Shown: piece by piece, positions 1 to 8,522 of the stretch
Position numbering within the stretch: the stretch's first letter is position 1
How the letters are laid out: each line of letters begins with the position of its first letter
Source of the DNA: Phycisphaerales bacterium
Lineage (GTDB): Bacteria > Planctomycetota > Phycisphaerae > Sedimentisphaerales > Anaerobacaceae
Assembly: GCA_030602885.1 (NCBI GenBank)
Contig: JAUVYV010000002.1
Coordinates: 88,125 to 152,124 of the forward strand
DNA: 64,000 nucleotides
Direction: 5' to 3'
Translations under genes and position numbers: made by a program
Notes under the pieces: model-generated
Databases searched by the model: none
What the model was told of the DNA's origin: nothing
What the model saw: only the letters and a program-made list of their open reading frames with translations

Positions 1-608
1 TGCGTGATCAGAATCTCGATAGCCGCAAGTGCTTCATCATAGGCACCTGCTTGGAAAAGGCAGGAAGCTATCTCGAATTTCAGGTCATCGCTTGGATCGT
101 AGATTTCAATGAGGTTGCGATAACATCTTATGGCTGAGTCAAGATGCTCGGATCGAGCGTCTTCAATCCCGCTCAGTAGTTCATGAGATAGGCCTTTCGC
201 CAATACGATTGAGGGTGGGGCCGAGTTTATATCTATTCGCGATAATTGCCTTGCCGCTGTGTTGATTGGGTTCCGAACGCTATCTGGTTTGCCCATTCCA
301 GTGACGAGAATATAAAGCCAGTCACCGGGAAGGAAGAGAGCACGTCCAATTGCCCGAGCGCCATACGCTAACAACACACCTATACCCGCAATCACTCCAG
401 CCAATACACACCCGACAAAAGTACGGTTGAGCATGTTGGCTGATTCGGTCAAGTCCGCACGCATAAAGGGCACAACAGTTATGATCAAGCCGAAGGCCGC
501 AAAGGCAAAGAGCAGGCCAGACAGTCCCATGATCACCCAGTAGACACCTCGGATTGTTGGCCGTTGGGGAACTTCCTTACAAAGTGAAAGCAGCTTCTCG
601 ATTGACAT
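1..608 (-). CDS. TPR-containing inner-membrane protein, C-terminus beyond the window
   Basis: Reading leftward from an ATG at 606-608 gives an open frame of 202 codons that runs off the window edge. A strong GGAGG ribosome site lies a few bases upstream of the start. The protein starts with about 20 cytoplasmic-looking residues, then two hydrophobic segments (about residues 22-47 and 63-86). After a loop, a tetratricopeptide-like region begins, with alternating small and aromatic residues such as SAIRCYRNLIEIYDPSDD and LFQAGAYDEALAAIE. TPR helices usually mediate protein contacts, so this is probably a membrane-anchored scaffold. The substrate or partner cannot be told. No specific family was recognised. 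Confidence 0.75.
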   Translation of the reverse strand, partial: MSIEKLLSLCKEVPQRPTIRGVYWVIMGLSGLLFAFAAFGLIITVVPFMRADLTESANMLNRTFVGCVLAGVIAGIGVLLAYGARAIGRALFLPGDWLYILVTGMGKPDSVRNPINTAARQLSRIDINSAPPSIVLAKGLSHELLSGIEDARSEHLDSAIRCYRNLIEIYDPSDDLKFEIASCLFQAGAYDEALAAIEILIT

Positions 609-1111
609 GTTTTGTCCTCCTTATATCGTGAATTCTTGCCCAACATTGTTTAGATTGATCCGCATAAGATGCGGAACTTTGATTTCCTATCCATATAAAA
701 CGCTACTTCTTTGCCTAAAAACCTCATTTTTTCGTCTAACATCCTTGAAATAAACAGCTTATATCATTTTCTTCAATCGTTATGAGCGTTTTGCTAATTT
801 ACTTTGCGACAGGTAAAGCTTCATCTGCGACATATCACACTTACTTTGTCATAGCTAAAGCCTACTATAAGCTCTATTCTAACAAATTATATTTCCTTTG
901 CACCGCTTTATCTGGGAAATCCGGTTTTAGTTCTTCAACGCTTCTTACTACAAAGACATGCTGGTTATTGACAAAGCGGCGGTTGTATTATACCAAAAGA
1001 GGTTAGGAATCACGGGCAGGATGCCCGTGCTACAAACAGGGTAAAATCACGGGCAGTCCACAGGACGCCTCACGGCGGATGCCCGTGCCACCTGGGGAAG
1101 GAAGGCAGGAT
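609..1111. other. Intergenic region with divergent start signals and small palindromes
   Basis: This gap separates the leftward TPR protein from the rightward glycosidase-like gene. A short perfect inverted repeat (CCGCAT at 660-665, ATGCGG at 669-674) lies close to the TPR gene. The middle part is AT-rich. A 74-codon open frame at 782-1006 has no ribosome site and an unlikely composition, so I do not call it. The right end carries the palindromic repeats listed separately. Confidence 0.5.
1011..1087. repeat. Pair of palindromic units with CACGGGCA/TGCCCGTG arms
   Basis: CACGGGCA (1011-1018) pairs with TGCCCGTG (1022-1029) around a 3-base loop. A second CACGGGCA (1048-1055) pairs with TGCCCGTG (1080-1087) around a 24-base spacer. 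Two units of the same palindrome side by side look like a REP-type dispersed repeat. The last arm ends 24 bases before the start codon of the next gene, so the structure could also affect its messenger RNA. Confidence 0.6.
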
Positions 1112-3142
1112 ATGAAGAGAAAAGGTGTCTTGTCATTGTTGTTGTGTGGTGTGATATTGGGGGGAGGTGTTTTTGCGGCGGATGGGGAGATTAAGAGTGA
1201 GAGGCAAATAGTTTTAGATGCGATGGGGGAGCGGGCCGACGACCCGTGGCCTCGCGGGGACGGTCATGTTGTATTGGCCGAGCCGGGTAGTCCGAGGACA
1301 CAAAAGGCATATCATGAGCCGGGGGGTAGTTTCAGTCCTTCGGTGGGGAGTTTCGGGGTATCGTTCTGGGTGGTTGACAAAGACGGCGAGATAGTAACGA
1401 CGAGTGACGGGATACCGCTGGATAAAATAGAGCAGCGATATGACTGGAGGGACGGGGAGGCAATTGCGGGGATTCTTACCAAGACGGCTTATTACGAAAG
1501 CCGGTGGTCTTATGTCAGTGAAGGGCGGTGGCAGCTCGATTTAAGAGTCGCGAATAGTTCCGACTATACGGTCGATGTTGTTATACGGAGCGTAGGGCCT
1601 GCGGGCGGGCCGATTGAAATGACGGACTGGGATGGGGAGCGGCTATTAGTGAACCACCGATGGGTCATCAATGTTGAACCTGAGGCCAAAGGGGTTTACT
1701 CAGGGGTTGAAGGTAAGCGCGGCTGGCTGAGTGCCAAGTCCATTCGGAAGAGGTGCCGAAGTGAATCGGGATGGTGTTATGCGCGAATTGAAGCTGGTGA
1801 CACAGGCAAGTTGAAGCTGAGGATACGAGATACGCAGCCGCAGTTTAAGAGCCCGTTAGCGTATTCGGGGACACGGTCAACTGTTTCGTGCGATTTGCCG
1901 GATGAGCGGTTCGAGGCGTCGCTGCAGGCGCAGGTGGCTAATCTGATGATGGCGTATATGGGTCGGCAGACGTGCCCGGGTGAGCCGACGAATTATCCGT
2001 TGGCGTGGGAGCGTGACGGTGCGTATTCGGTAATGGCGATGGGGCGATGCGGGCAGTTGGGGACGGCGAGGGACCTATCGGTTTATTTTGCCGAGAATGA
2101 TTTCTTTGGCGGGTTCGGGGCAGAGGGAGATGCGCCGGGTTCGCAGATTAGTGTTTTGGTGGAGGTTGCGTCGCTCTTGAACGATGTGGAATACAACCGT
2201 TGGATATGGCCTCACGTTGAGAGGAAGGTCGGGACAATTCTGGCGATGCTCAATGCGAAGGGGCCGATTGCGAGGGAATGGGTTGGTCCGGTACTGGCTA
2301 ATGCCGCCGATGCGCAGATTATATGCAAGGCGGCTCGGAACGGTCTGATTTATGGTTCGATGGACCATCATTTTCCGATTCTATACATCAATGCGGTTTC
2401 GTATCGGGGCCTGATGCAGGCAGCGAAATTAGCGGATTGGTTAGGCAAGAGAGAGCAGGCGAAGAGCTATCGGGATGTTGCGTCGAAGATTCGCGAGGCG
2501 TGGCTGAAGGGTTTTGAGACGAGTGAGGCGGAGAACGAGAGGACTTATATGTCGGGGATTTGGCCGAGCTGGATAGTGAAGCCGGATTTCGAGCCGTATA
2601 TCGAAGCGATGAGGAAACGCAACTTCGGAAAAAGTGCAACGCTTTCGGAGCGGCCGCTCTGGACTTACTTTATAGTGGCTGAGGCGCATCAATGGCTGTT
2701 TATTGGCAGGACGGAGCCAATCTGGCGGACACTTCATTACTTCTGGGACAATCAGTGTTCGCCGGGGCTTTATACGTATTGGGAGGGCAGTGGGGAAGAG
2801 AATACGTTTGGTCTGTGGCCGAACTATCGGGGATGGGTGCGGCCTCGATACGTGACGCCGCATTACTGGACGGCATCGGAGATGCTGCTGCTGCAGTTGG
2901 ATATGCTTGCTTATGTGGATGAATCGGGTGACGAGCCGGTGCTTGTGGTCGGGGGCGGTGTGCCGCCTGAATGGACGGGACAGGCGATGAGTGTGAAGGG
3001 ACTTCATACAAGTATCGGTCGGGTGGACTGGCGGTATGATGGGGACACGATGGTTGTGGATTTCTACACGCGGGGTAAATATGCGGTTCGGTGCGAGCCT
3101 GCGTTTGGGAAAGACGTGAAGAAAGAAGTAAATTATCATTGA
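1112..3142 (+). CDS. Secreted six-hairpin glycosidase-like protein
   Basis: The protein has 676 residues. I chose the ATG at 1112, which follows a GGAAGGAAGG purine run and gives a clean Sec signal peptide (MKRKG, hydrophobic core, FAADG cleavage region). A possible start 11 codons earlier lies inside the palindromic repeat. A beta-rich N-terminal part is followed by an alpha-rich region from about residue 270 with motifs typical of (alpha/alpha)6 glycosidases: NYPLAWERDGAYSVMAM, an aromatic-rich stretch (LWTYFIVAEAHQWLF) and RPRYVTPHYWTASEMLLL. This fold acts on glucans and other sugars. I cannot assign a GH family or substrate. It is followed after only 6 bases by nth, which is probably incidental co-transcription. 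Confidence 0.65.
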   Translation: MKRKGVLSLLLCGVILGGGVFAADGEIKSERQIVLDAMGERADDPWPRGDGHVVLAEPGSPRTQKAYHEPGGSFSPSVGSFGVSFWVVDKDGEIVTTSDGIPLDKIEQRYDWRDGEAIAGILTKTAYYESRWSYVSEGRWQLDLRVANSSDYTVDVVIRSVGPAGGPIEMTDWDGERLLVNHRWVINVEPEAKGVYSGVEGKRGWLSAKSIRKRCRSESGWCYARIEAGDTGKLKLRIRDTQPQFKSPLAYSGTRSTVSCDLPDERFEASLQAQVANLMMAYMGRQTCPGEPTNYPLAWERDGAYSVMAMGRCGQLGTARDLSVYFAENDFFGGFGAEGDAPGSQISVLVEVASLLNDVEYNRWIWPHVERKVGTILAMLNAKGPIAREWVGPVLANAADAQIICKAARNGLIYGSMDHHFPILYINAVSYRGLMQAAKLADWLGKREQAKSYRDVASKIREAWLKGFETSEAENERTYMSGIWPSWIVKPDFEPYIEAMRKRNFGKSATLSERPLWTYFIVAEAHQWLFIGRTEPIWRTLHYFWDNQCSPGLYTYWEGSGEENTFGLWPNYRGWVRPRYVTPHYWTASEMLLLQLDMLAYVDESGDEPVLVVGGGVPPEWTGQAMSVKGLHTSIGRVDWRYDGDTMVVDFYTRGKYAVRCEPAFGKDVKKEVNYH

Positions 3143-3148
3143 TGTGCA

Positions 3149-3844
3149 ATGGCAAAAAGAACAACGAAGAAGAAAATCAGGAGGCCCCAAGTCGATAAGG
3201 GTGAGGCGGGGGAGCGGGTAAGGAAGATTTATCCGATTCTGACGAAGCTGTATCCTGGTGCGAGAGTTGCGCTTCGGTTCGGTAATCCTCTGGAATTGCT
3301 TATTGCGACGATACTGAGTGCGCAGTGCACGGATGCGCGGGTGAATATGGTGACGCCTGGTTTGTTTGCGAAATACAAAGGCGCGAAGGGCTGGGCGAAT
3401 GCGGATTTGAGTGAGATTGAGAACGATATACGAAGCACGGGTTTTTTTCGCAACAAGGCGGTGAATATCAAGGGTGCATGTCAGGCGATTATCGAGCAGT
3501 TTGACGGGAAGGTTCCCGATACGATAGAGGAATTAGTGAAGCTGCCGGGGGTTGGACGGAAGACGGCGAACTGCGTGCTGGCAAATGCGTTTGGCAAGCC
3601 GGGGTTGATGTGTGATACGCATGTAATTCGGCTTAGTCGGCGGCTGGGATTGAGCGGCAATACGCATGATGCGGTAAAGCTTGAGTTCGATTTGGCCGAA
3701 ATAGTACCTGAGAAGAACTGGACGGTTTTCAGTCATGTGCTTATCCTGCACGGTCGGAATATTTGCAGGGCGCGCAAGCCGGACTGTGAAAACTGCGCGA
3801 TATCGAAATACTGCCCCTCGGCGCACAAGCCGGAATTATGGTAG
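3149..3844 (+). CDS. nth: Endonuclease III (DNA glycosylase/AP lyase)
   Basis: This 231-residue protein removes oxidised pyrimidines from DNA and cuts the abasic site by beta-elimination, in base excision repair. The helix-hairpin-helix LPGVGRKTAN (132-141) contains the catalytic lysine K138. The catalytic aspartate is D156 in the CDTHVIRLSRRLGL motif. The [4Fe-4S] loop is complete, with Cys206-x6-Cys213-x2-Cys216-x5-Cys222. A basic N-terminal extension (AKRTTKKKIRRPQ) precedes the core and makes it slightly longer than the E. coli enzyme (211 residues). The start is 6 bases after the preceding stop and has only a weak ribosome site, which suggests coupling to the upstream gene. Confidence 0.95.
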   Translation: MAKRTTKKKIRRPQVDKGEAGERVRKIYPILTKLYPGARVALRFGNPLELLIATILSAQCTDARVNMVTPGLFAKYKGAKGWANADLSEIENDIRSTGFFRNKAVNIKGACQAIIEQFDGKVPDTIEELVKLPGVGRKTANCVLANAFGKPGLMCDTHVIRLSRRLGLSGNTHDAVKLEFDLAEIVPEKNWTVFSHVLILHGRNICRARKPDCENCAISKYCPSAHKPELW

Positions 3845-3883
3845 GATGCACGCCCGAATTGTTTTTGAAGGAGAATTTTGTTG

Positions 3884-4570
3884 ATGGATATGACGAGTCA
3901 TTCCGTTGAGGATTTGTGGCGTATATTTCGGATAATGGCAGAGTTTGTCGAGGGTTATCAGGAGCTTTCGACGGTGGGGCCTGCGGTTTCGTTTTTTGGG
4001 TCAGCTCGGACGAAGCGAAGTGACAAATATTATAAGCTTGCGCAGGAAACGGCCCGTGATGTAGTGAAGGCGGGCTTTGCGGTAATCACGGGTGGCGGCG
4101 GCGGGATAATGGAGGCGGCGAACAAGGGTGCGGCAGCGGCGGGCGGCAAGAGTATCGGTTTGAATATTGACCTTCCGCTGGAGCAGGTTCCGAACGACTA
4201 TCAGAATGAATCGCTGAGTTTTCGGTACTTTTTCATTCGGAAGGTGATGTTTTTAAAGTACGCACACGGGTTTGTTGTTTTCCCGGGCGGGTACGGGACG
4301 ATGGACGAGTTTTTCGAGTCGCTGGTTTTGATACAGACACTGAAGCAGGCATCGTTTCCGGTGATATTGATGTGCAGTGGGTACTGGGAGGGGCTGATTG
4401 GGTGGATGAAGGAGAAGATGCTGAAAGAGCACGGGAATATATCGGCGAAGGACCTTGATGTTTTTTCGGTGGTGGATGAGCCGGAAGAGGCGGTGAAGAT
4501 ACTCGTTAAGTTCAGGGAGAGCGAGGGCCAGGCGGGTCTGCAGTTGCCGGGGGGAATGAGAAAAGAGTAG
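3884..4570 (+). CDS. LOG-family Rossmann-fold protein (TIGR00730-like)
   Basis: The protein has 228 residues. The ATG at 3884 lies 9 bases after AAGGAGA; TTG codons at 3878 and 3881 are alternatives. It carries the signature motifs of the lysine decarboxylase-like/LOG superfamily: a GSARTKR nucleotide loop, the glycine-rich TGGGGGIMEAANKGA stretch and PGGYGTMDEFFE near residue 134. Many members are cytokinin-riboside 5'-monophosphate phosphoribohydrolases, which hydrolyse nucleotide 5'-monophosphates to a base and ribose phosphate. True lysine decarboxylase activity is not expected. It lies 40 bases after nth in the same direction, and an AT-rich convergent gap separates it from the radical SAM gene. 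Confidence 0.88.
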   Translation: MDMTSHSVEDLWRIFRIMAEFVEGYQELSTVGPAVSFFGSARTKRSDKYYKLAQETARDVVKAGFAVITGGGGGIMEAANKGAAAAGGKSIGLNIDLPLEQVPNDYQNESLSFRYFFIRKVMFLKYAHGFVVFPGGYGTMDEFFESLVLIQTLKQASFPVILMCSGYWEGLIGWMKEKMLKEHGNISAKDLDVFSVVDEPEEAVKILVKFRESEGQAGLQLPGGMRKE

Positions 4571-4616
4571 TCACATCAAAAATCAAAGAGCAAATATCAG
4601 GACTACATATCAAAAC

Positions 4617-6452
4617 TCAAAGCTCTAAGACCGGGGGGTTATTTTTACTTTCGGCTGTTGCCATTGCATCGGTGAAGTGTTTTAGCAAGTATTGTTTTCG
4701 CGGGGTGGCGAGGTGGTCCCAGGGGAGGGTGTCATCGGGTTCGATTTTTTTTTGTGCCTGGGTTTCGAGGTTCATACCGCATTTTTCAAAGGCGTCCTGC
4801 CATATTGAATAGTCGAATGATTCGGACCAGAGGTCGAATTTTGCACCGTTTTTGAAGGCGGTTTCGACGACGGGTGCGAGTCGTCTGTCGCCGCGGCCTA
4901 TAGCTGATTCGAGAAGTGACTGATTGATGTCGTGGAATTTGAAGTGGAGGTATCGTGCACGGAGTTTTCTTTTTTCGTTGAGGATGAGCTGTTTTGCGTT
5001 TTCGAAGTAGTCCTTCGGCCTTTGGGCAAGGAAGGCGAAGGGGGTATGGGGTTTTGGGACGAGCCAGGAGACGGTGATGTTGATCTGGGCTGTTTTTCGG
5101 TCGATGGTTTTTCGCAGTTTTGCAAGACTGTCGGAAAGGGTAACGATTCGGATTATGTCTTCGGGTGTTTCGCCGGGATGGCCGACCATGAAGTAGAGTT
5201 TTAGTTTTTGGTAGCCGGCTTTGTAGGCGGCTTCGACGGCGGTGAAGAGGTCTTCGTCTTTGATGGGTTTGTTTATGATTTGTCTTAGTTTTTCGGTGGC
5301 GGCTTCGACGGCGATGGTCAGGCCACTCTTTCGGACGGAGGTGACGAGTTTGGGCAGGAGCTTTAACTGGCGGTCAACGCGTAAGCTTGGGAGAGAGATG
5401 CCGACGTGCTTGTCTTTGAAGTAGTCGTGGAGCTTGTCGATGAGGTCTTCGAGGTCCGGGTAGTCGGCGGTTGATAAGCTGAGAAGACTTACGGTGTCGA
5501 AGCCGGTGTTGTGGTATTGGGTTTTTGCGATATCGAGGATTCTGTCGATGCTGCGGTATCTTATTGGTCTTCTGCAGAAAGAGGCCTGGCAGAATCGGCA
5601 TCGGCCCGGGCAGCCGCGCATAATTTCGACGGAGACGCGTTCGTGGACGGCCTGGGTGAAGGGGACAATAGGCGCGGCGGGGACGGGGACGGTATCGAGA
5701 CAATCGACGACGGCGTTTTTGAATTCGGTGCGGAGGCCGGGGACGGCGGGGGTGAAGGATTTGATTTTGTCGCCGTCGTATTTGAAGTCGTAGAATTGGG
5801 GGACGTAGGCCCAGTCGAATTGTCGTGCGGCTTTCAGGAGGATGTCTTTCCCTGAGGTGCTGTTTTTCTTTTCGGCGACGATAAGTTGAGCGAGCTGGAC
5901 GACGGCGTATTCGGCTTCGCCGAGGATAAAGAGGTCGATGAACGGGGCGAGTGGTTCGCAGCAGTTGGCCATGCCGCCGCCTGCGATTATCAGGGGGTCA
6001 TCTTCGGTTCTGTCGGAGCTTCGGATTTGCAGGCCCGCAAGGTCGAGAATGTTGAGCACGTTGGTGTAACAGAGCTCGGTAGTGAGACTGAAGCCGATGA
6101 CATCAAAATTGCGCAATGCCGCTTTCGATTCGAGGGTAAAGAGTGGAATCTGTTTTTGGCGTAACACCTGTTCGGCATCGAGCAAAGGTGAGAAAACACG
6201 TTCTGCGGCGACATTGGGGAGCTTGTTCAGGCAATCGTAAATGATGGCGAGGCCTGTGTGGGACATTGCGACTTCATAGGTATCGGGGAAGCAGAGGGCG
6301 ACGGTGAGGTCGCAGGCGGCGAGGTCTTTTTTGATCTGGTTGATTTCGCCGCCGATATATCGGCTGGGTCTGCGGACGAACGGCAGGAATTCTCTATCCA
6401 CTCGCCGGGTCAATATTGTCACTTGTTTTTTATTCACGGGGTCATTATACAT
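4617..6452 (-). CDS. Radical SAM protein with N-terminal B12-binding-like domain (TIGR03960/YgiQ-like)
   Basis: The protein has about 611 residues from the ATG at 6452. The open frame extends further upstream, but that part is Pro/Ser-rich noise overlapping the divergent apbE. Two tandem TATAAT boxes at 6444-6456 overlap this ATG, so a GTG at 6437 is a possible alternative start. The N-terminus contains RPSRYIGGEINQ and a cobalamin-binding-like Rossmann region. The radical SAM cluster motif CPGRCRFC supplies Cys281, Cys285 and Cys288. These proteins reductively cleave S-adenosylmethionine to start radical chemistry. The substrate of this subfamily is unknown to me. In many genomes a DUF2344 partner lies beside it, but none is visible here. 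Confidence 0.82.
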   Translation of the reverse strand: MYNDPVNKKQVTILTRRVDREFLPFVRRPSRYIGGEINQIKKDLAACDLTVALCFPDTYEVAMSHTGLAIIYDCLNKLPNVAAERVFSPLLDAEQVLRQKQIPLFTLESKAALRNFDVIGFSLTTELCYTNVLNILDLAGLQIRSSDRTEDDPLIIAGGGMANCCEPLAPFIDLFILGEAEYAVVQLAQLIVAEKKNSTSGKDILLKAARQFDWAYVPQFYDFKYDGDKIKSFTPAVPGLRTEFKNAVVDCLDTVPVPAAPIVPFTQAVHERVSVEIMRGCPGRCRFCQASFCRRPIRYRSIDRILDIAKTQYHNTGFDTVSLLSLSTADYPDLEDLIDKLHDYFKDKHVGISLPSLRVDRQLKLLPKLVTSVRKSGLTIAVEAATEKLRQIINKPIKDEDLFTAVEAAYKAGYQKLKLYFMVGHPGETPEDIIRIVTLSDSLAKLRKTIDRKTAQINITVSWLVPKPHTPFAFLAQRPKDYFENAKQLILNEKRKLRARYLHFKFHDINQSLLESAIGRGDRRLAPVVETAFKNGAKFDLWSESFDYSIWQDAFEKCGMNLETQAQKKIEPDDTLPWDHLATPRKQYLLKHFTDAMATAESKNNPPVLEL

Positions 6453-6514
6453 TATAATCACTGTACGACGTAGTTCGTTTCGTGACGAGAAGAGGGCGCT
6501 GAGCGAAGAAACGA

Positions 6515-7609
6515 ATGGATAAGAAGCAAATTGAGAATCGACTTGGGAGCATAAAGCGGATTGTTCCGGCAATCTGTATAGCCGGCATAGTGTACTTCGT
6601 CGCCAGGAGTATCGAGCCGAAGCGGGTCGAGATTGACGGCGGGTATCGGGTGGTGATGGGGACATTTGCGCGGGTGGTGGCGGTTGCGGGGAACGGGAGG
6701 ACGGCGAGGAGGTGTATCGAGGCGGGGTTTGGGGAGCTTGAGTGGATTGATGATTTGATGAGCGATTACAAGGATGATTCGGAATTGAGCAGGGTGAATC
6801 GCCAGGCATACGAGCAGGCGGTGCCGGTCAGCAGCGAGCTGTTTGAGGTTCTTGAGAGAAGTTTAGATTTCAGCAGGGAGACGGAGGGTGCATTTGATAT
6901 TACGGTTGGGCCTTTGGTTGATTTATGGCGGGCGGCGGGAGAGCGAGGAGAGGCGCCGAGCGAGGGGGAAAAAGCGGAGGCGGAGGCGAGAGTTGGGTAC
7001 GAGAAGCTGATATTGGATGCGAATGCTTTGACTGTTAGATTCAAGGTGGAGGAGATGCGGATTGACTTGGGTGGGATTGCGAAAGGGTATGCGATTGACC
7101 GGGCGGTGGAGGCGATGCGAGCACAGGGTGCGAGCGGGGGGATGGTGGATGTGGGCGGTGACATGCGGTTCTTCGGTCGGCCTACAGAGAAAGAAGAGTG
7201 GATGATTGGTCTGCAGGACCCGAGCAAGGCGGGGGAAGATACGACGGGTGAGATGACCGAGATTGGCGGCGCAGGGGTGAGGGCCGGGGCGCCGTTGATG
7301 GTTTTGAAATTGGGCGATTCGGCGGTTGCGACGAGCGGGGACTATCGGCGGTTTGTTCGAGTAGGCGGCAAGCGGTACGGCCATATTATTGATACGAAGA
7401 AGGGGCAGGGCGCCGATAAGTTGAGCAGTGTGACTATCATCGCCCCGACTGCAATGGAGGCGGACGCTTTGGCGACGGCGGTGAGTGTGTTAGGGGCGGA
7501 AAAGGGACTGGCGCTTATAGAGAAAAAGGAAGGTGTAGAGGCGATATTGATTTCGGCAGAAGGGAAGGTCGAGAATAGCAGCGGGGCAGTGGGGTATATA
7601 GAGGATTGA
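6515..7609 (+). CDS. apbE: FAD:protein FMN transferase
   Basis: This 364-residue ApbE-family enzyme moves FMN from FAD onto a Thr or Ser of target flavoproteins, using Mg2+. An N-terminal membrane anchor (about residues 17-30) places the enzyme on the outer face of the cytoplasmic membrane. Conserved blocks are RETEGAFDITVGPL (121-134), RIDLGGIAKGYAID (182-195), ATSGDYRRF (272-280), HIIDTKKG (290-297) and TAMEADALATAV (312-323). The obvious clients are RnfG and RnfD in the operon 3 kb downstream on the opposite strand. It is divergent from the radical SAM gene, 62 bases away, and its ribosome site is weak. Confidence 0.93.
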   Translation: MDKKQIENRLGSIKRIVPAICIAGIVYFVARSIEPKRVEIDGGYRVVMGTFARVVAVAGNGRTARRCIEAGFGELEWIDDLMSDYKDDSELSRVNRQAYEQAVPVSSELFEVLERSLDFSRETEGAFDITVGPLVDLWRAAGERGEAPSEGEKAEAEARVGYEKLILDANALTVRFKVEEMRIDLGGIAKGYAIDRAVEAMRAQGASGGMVDVGGDMRFFGRPTEKEEWMIGLQDPSKAGEDTTGEMTEIGGAGVRAGAPLMVLKLGDSAVATSGDYRRFVRVGGKRYGHIIDTKKGQGADKLSSVTIIAPTAMEADALATAVSVLGAEKGLALIEKKEGVEAILISAEGKVENSSGAVGYIED

Positions 7610-7630
7610 TCAGCGTATAATCTTATTGAC

Positions 7631-7659
7631 TTGAACCGGTGCGTATGTGTTTGTAGAAT
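7631..7659 (+). promoter_or_regulatory. Promoter of the MNT/HEPN module (leaderless)
   Basis: TTGAAC (7631-7636) and TAGAAT (7654-7659) are separated by exactly 17 bases. Transcription would begin around 7666-7668, directly at the ATG at 7669. No ribosome site precedes that ATG, which fits a leaderless message. Confidence 0.5.
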
Positions 7660-7668
7660 GAGTGTTGT

Positions 7669-8001
7669 ATGATACGCGGCGAAGGCAAAAATCAGGAGAG
7701 GAATGGTCGGGCGAGAAAGCTGGAGGAGATTATCGCTGTCATTCGGGCGCATCAAGGCCAGATAAAGCAGTTCGGAGTGAAGCGGCTTGGGATTTTCGGG
7801 TCTTTGGTGAGAGGTGAATATCGAGGGTCGAGCGATGTTGATATCCTGGTGGAATTTTCGGGCAAGGTGGATTTGCTGGATTTTGTTGCGTTTGAGAGAT
7901 ACCTGTCTGAGAAGACGGGAGCGAATATCGATTTGGTATCCGCCAAGGCGCTTAGGACGGAGTTTAGAAGCGGGATATTAGACGAGGTTGTCTACATATG
8001 A
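7669..8001 (+). CDS. MNT-domain nucleotidyltransferase, antitoxin of a HEPN/MNT pair
   Basis: This 110-residue protein carries the minimal nucleotidyltransferase signature GSLVRGE (44-50), followed by SSDVDILVEF with D56 and D58 as the metal-binding pair. In characterised MntA/HepT modules such a protein inactivates its HEPN partner by AMPylating a tyrosine near the active site. The gene overlaps the next one by 4 bases (ATGA), which is the usual arrangement of the module. A basic N-terminal tail of about 20 residues precedes the domain. The start follows a promoter so closely that the message is probably leaderless. Confidence 0.85.
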   Translation: MIRGEGKNQERNGRARKLEEIIAVIRAHQGQIKQFGVKRLGIFGSLVRGEYRGSSDVDILVEFSGKVDLLDFVAFERYLSEKTGANIDLVSAKALRTEFRSGILDEVVYI

Positions 8002-8345
8002 AGCGGGATGTGTGCGTTTATGTTCGAGACATGCTGGAGGCATTCGCCAACACACAGGAATTCGTGGAGGGGCTATCTTACGATGAGTTTGTGAGGGATA
8101 AAAAGACGGTCAGTGCAGTGACGCGGGAGCTGGAGGTTGCAGGGGAAGCGTGCAAGCAGGTGCCTGCATCGGTGCGGGATAGATATGGTGATATTCCGTG
8201 GTCGGATATTGCGGGTATGCGTGATAAGCTGATCCATTTTTACTTCGGTGTTGATATGGAGATTGTATGGGAGACGGTGAAGTCGCGGGTACCACAACTG
8301 ATGGATTTGATTGAAGTGGTGGTAAGGGAGTTGGAGCAACAGTAA
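7998..8345 (+). CDS. HEPN-domain ribonuclease toxin (HepT/DUF86-like)
   Basis: This 115-residue, mainly alpha-helical protein has the RNase motif R-x4-H as MRDKLIHFYFGVD, with R75, H80 and the nearby tyrosine Y82. HEPN toxins of this class cut RNA as dimers, and Y82 is in the position usually modified by the partner nucleotidyltransferase. Translation is coupled to the upstream MNT gene through the ATGA overlap. Its position between apbE and the rnf operon, with no related genes, fits mobile toxin-antitoxin cargo. The remaining sequence up to 8522 is non-coding. Confidence 0.85.
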   Translation: MKRDVCVYVRDMLEAFANTQEFVEGLSYDEFVRDKKTVSAVTRELEVAGEACKQVPASVRDRYGDIPWSDIAGMRDKLIHFYFGVDMEIVWETVKSRVPQLMDLIEVVVRELEQQ

Positions 8346-8416
8346 ATCCGGTGGCCGGGCGAGTCTGCGTAAACCGCTGGCGCTGCGCCGGGGAGATGTG
8401 GAGGGTATAATACGCA

Positions 8417-8440
8417 GGGAACGCCTGGGTTGCCGTTCCC
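8417..8440. terminator. Hairpin between the convergent HEPN and rnfB genes
   Basis: GGGAACG (8417-8423) pairs with CGTTCCC (8434-8440) around a 10-base loop. It lies in the gap between two converging genes, but no T-run follows on either strand. It may be a Rho-dependent or attenuating hairpin rather than a classical terminator. Confidence 0.35.
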
Positions 8441-8522
8441 TTGGGGACAAGTTTTGCGGGAATGACAGAGTCGTTATCATGTCATACTTTGTTCGGAGGC
8501 CCGTATGACAAGTAGCGTGGTA

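Noticed and set aside
782..1006. 74-codon open frame upstream of the glycosidase-like gene
   Set aside because: No ribosome site and an AT-rich composition with no domain-like pattern; more likely intergenic.
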